A DNA stretch of 8,237 nucleotides from Deltaproteobacteria bacterium (lineage in GTDB: Bacteria; Desulfobacterota; DSM-4660; Desulfatiglandales; B25-G16). Shown piece after piece: positions 6,756 through 8,237 of the stretch. Where the stretch lies: the NCBI GenBank assembly GCA_020348625.1, contig CP070752.1, positions 1,685,989 through 1,694,225 on the forward strand, read 5' to 3'. The notes under the pieces are model-generated. The model saw only the letters and a program-made list of their open reading frames with translations. It had not been told where the DNA came from and searched no databases. Both the position numbers and the translations under genes were made by a program. Numbering within the stretch: position 1 is the stretch's first letter; each line of letters starts with the position of its first letter.

Positions 6756-7742
6756 ATGGTAAACACATCGAAATTCCTCTTTTCCTTCAGCATTATCGCG
6801 TTCGGTTTAGCACTTGGCTATCTCCTTCAGGTACTGGTGAGGAATGAGAAGATCAGGCTCCCAATCGCCCTAGACGAACTCAGGAAACTGCTTCAGAAGG
6901 TGGCACTTTTGTTTTTTATGCCGATTACCTTTGTCGGCGCGATTTGGATAGTCAATGCCGGAAATGCGACGATTGCTGCTTTCCCTTTCCTTGGCGTCTT
7001 TGCGTTGCTGGTTGGCGGAGTCTTGGCGCTTGCTACCGCACGAGTACTGGGATTGCCGTCAAAGCAGACGGGCGCTTTGTTTACGTGCGGCTCTTTTACC
7101 AATATTGGCTCAATCGGCGCGTTGATCTGTTTTGTTTTTCTGGGTGAGAAGGGATTTGGGCTGGTCCCCATTTACAAGCTGTTTGAAGAAGCCGCTTATT
7201 ATGGAATCGGCTTCCCAATAGCGAAATTTTACAGTAGCGAAGGAAGAAGGAACGGGCAAAGGTTCGAACATTTGAGGGGTCTTGCAAGAGACCCCTTTAT
7301 TATCGTGGCGCTCTCGAGCATAACGGTTGGAGCCATATTAAACCTGAGTGGGATTGCGCGGCCCGAATTCTTTAGAGCAGTTAATTCCATATTCATACCG
7401 CTCGGCACCATTATCCTCCTTATCTCTATTGGTCTTGCGATGCAGTTTAGGAGCATTCGAAACTATCTCCGTGAGTGCATTTCGGTTTCTTTGATTAAAT
7501 TCATTCTGGTGCCCGTGCTTGTTTCAACCGCCGCACGTATGGTGGGGTTGGGAGCGGTCGAGGCTGGGTTGCCGCTTAAAGTCGTCGTGATACTCTCCTC
7601 AATGCCTGTGGCCTTTACCGCGCTAGTTCCTCCTTCCATCTATGACCTTGACCTGGATCTGGCTAATTCATGCTGGCTTATTACAACGGCATTGCTTATT
7701 CTTGTTTTGCCGGCGTTGCTCTATGTAGTAAATTTATTTTGA
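6756..7742 (+). CDS. AEC-family permease (auxin efflux carrier-like transporter)
   Basis: A 328-aa inner-membrane protein with about ten hydrophobic segments: roughly residues 6-27, 46-67, 73-95, 107-128, 133-155, 180-200, 209-231, 242-262, 272-294 and 303-326. This fits the AEC family (bacterial relatives of auxin efflux carriers), secondary transporters whose characterised bacterial members move organic acids such as malate or malonate. Family-like helix-break motifs are visible: CGSFTNIGSIGAL (111-123) in the first half and SSMPVAFTALVPPSIYDLDL (281-300) in the second. The ATG at 6756 has only a weak SD-like GGTAAG (6748-6753). It is transcribed away from the GntR-TTT operon across a 673-bp gap, so co-regulation is plausible but not shown. 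A stem-loop lies 7 nt after its stop. Family call good, direction and substrate unknown. Confidence -1.
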   Translation: MVNTSKFLFSFSIIAFGLALGYLLQVLVRNEKIRLPIALDELRKLLQKVALLFFMPITFVGAIWIVNAGNATIAAFPFLGVFALLVGGVLALATARVLGLPSKQTGALFTCGSFTNIGSIGALICFVFLGEKGFGLVPIYKLFEEAAYYGIGFPIAKFYSSEGRRNGQRFEHLRGLARDPFIIVALSSITVGAILNLSGIARPEFFRAVNSIFIPLGTIILLISIGLAMQFRSIRNYLRECISVSLIKFILVPVLVSTAARMVGLGAVEAGLPLKVVVILSSMPVAFTALVPPSIYDLDLDLANSCWLITTALLILVLPALLYVVNLF

Positions 7743-7749
7743 TTCGCTA

Positions 7750-7768
7750 TCCTGATAAACTATCAGGA
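7750..7768 (+). terminator. Perfect stem-loop after the AEC permease, no T-run
   Basis: TCCTGATA (7750-7757), AAC loop, TATCAGGA (7761-7768): a perfect 8-bp inverted repeat starting 7 nt after the TGA of the permease. Position argues for a 3'-end structure, but no T-run follows and the stem is only half GC, so intrinsic termination would be weak. It lies between two convergent genes and could also be a protein-binding palindrome. Confidence -1.
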
Positions 7769-7887
7769 CCTCCGTCGAAATTCCCACATCTTTCTTCCTC
7801 CGGGATGTTCACGAGATGATTCGAGAGTATCTCCGTTATTCGGAAATGCCGTGATAGAAGGCAAATCAAATGGTGAAAGGAAAAAGG

Positions 7888-8166
7888 TTACGTTCTTTCT
7901 CCTTTATGCTTTGTGAGAGGGATCTTGCTGTACAATTCTGTTTGCACCATCTTAGCCAGGCATAGGGCCTTTTGCTCGTCAATGCCGGTGTCAATACCCA
8001 ATGAATGAAAACAACGGATGAGTCCCTCGGTCGGCTGATTGCCGGGCGCACTCGCATTAATGAGTTGAAAAAGCAGTAGGAAGTAAGCATTAGGCACTGG
8101 AATGTCCAACGATATGCCCGCTACTTCGTGTCTAATCCAACTCTCAGTACGGGTGAACTGAGTGAA
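7888..8166 (-). pseudogene. C-terminal remnant of an HMG-CoA lyase/isopropylmalate synthase-like protein
   Basis: The open frame runs from just after an in-frame TGA (8167-8169) to the TAA at 7888-7890, about 92 codons. Residues encoded around 7905-8055 include ASAPGNQPTEGLI, then HSLGIDTGID and a helical tail. This resembles the C-terminal end of the pyruvate carboxyltransferase/HMG-CoA lyase-like TIM-barrel family, where a GN.PTE.L segment is followed by a (G)I.TGID segment. Full members are around 300 aa or more, so the catalytic barrel with its metal-binding His and Asp residues is missing. Only a TTG at 8109 could start it, without a clear SD. It is therefore most likely a decayed or broken gene, facing the permease tail to tail. 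A sequencing or assembly error at the repeat just upstream could give the same picture. Family call moderate. Confidence -1.
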
Positions 8167-8197
8167 TCAGACCCACTAGTCAATCCTTCGCAAAACT

Positions 8198-8232
8198 AGC
8201 AACGAGCAACGAGCAACTAGCAACGAGCAACC
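8198..8232. repeat. Heptamer tandem repeat, five copies of AGCAACN
   Basis: Five contiguous 7-base units begin at 8198, 8205, 8212, 8219 and 8226, reading AGCAACG, AGCAACG, AGCAACT, AGCAACG and AGCAACC. Only the seventh base varies. A degenerate unit (CAAAACT) precedes at 8191-8197, and the array may continue past 8237. It begins about 20-30 bases beyond the stop codon that closes the lyase-like remnant. The unit is too short, and spacers are absent, for CRISPR. Confidence -1.
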
Positions 8233-8237
8233 GCACG

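Noticed and set aside
8191..8237. CRISPR array
   Set aside because: The units are 7 bases in direct tandem with no spacers and no cas genes nearby.

Overview
The window reads as bacterial chromosomal DNA with roughly balanced base composition. It carries a solute-uptake and carbon-use locus. A tripartite tricarboxylate transporter (TTT), an FCD-type GntR regulator and AGCAACN heptamer repeats at one edge would fit an anaerobic member of the Desulfobacterota/Deltaproteobacteria or another proteobacterium. That placement is inference; no rRNA or other marker gene is present.

Layout: six genes lie head to tail on the minus strand, reading from about 6082 down to 1. In transcription order they are: a GntR/FCD regulator (TTG start, strong Shine-Dalgarno site); a xylose-isomerase-like TIM-barrel protein; tctC (periplasmic binding protein); tctB (small membrane subunit, unusually long here); tctA (large membrane subunit); and an aldo/keto reductase that runs off the left edge. 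Spacings are 68, 196, 265, 28 and 4 nt. The two longest gaps contain stem-loops, so the cistrons may be separately tuned. Divergently, on the plus strand, lies an AEC-family permease (6756-7742). Beyond it, on the minus strand, is a C-terminal fragment resembling the HMG-CoA lyase/isopropylmalate synthase-like family. Its reading frame is closed by a stop at 8167-8169, and a short heptamer repeat begins about 20 bases further on.

The 673-bp divergent region (6083-6755) holds no convincing gene. It does hold a good candidate sigma-70 promoter for the minus-strand operon (TTGACA, 16-nt spacer, TGTATT). The -10 of that promoter forms the right half of a two-tier palindrome (6261-6301), the best operator candidate in the window.

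Working model (inference): TctC captures an organic acid or sugar acid in the periplasm and TctAB imports it. The TIM-barrel protein and the aldo/keto reductase isomerise or reduce it, and the GntR protein senses the substrate or an intermediate. The AEC permease may move the same or a related anion. The substrate cannot be read from the sequence. All the genes belong to known families; I see no clearly new system. The most interesting points are the operator architecture, the long TctB, the structured tctC-tctB gap, and the gene remnant beside the heptamer repeat.
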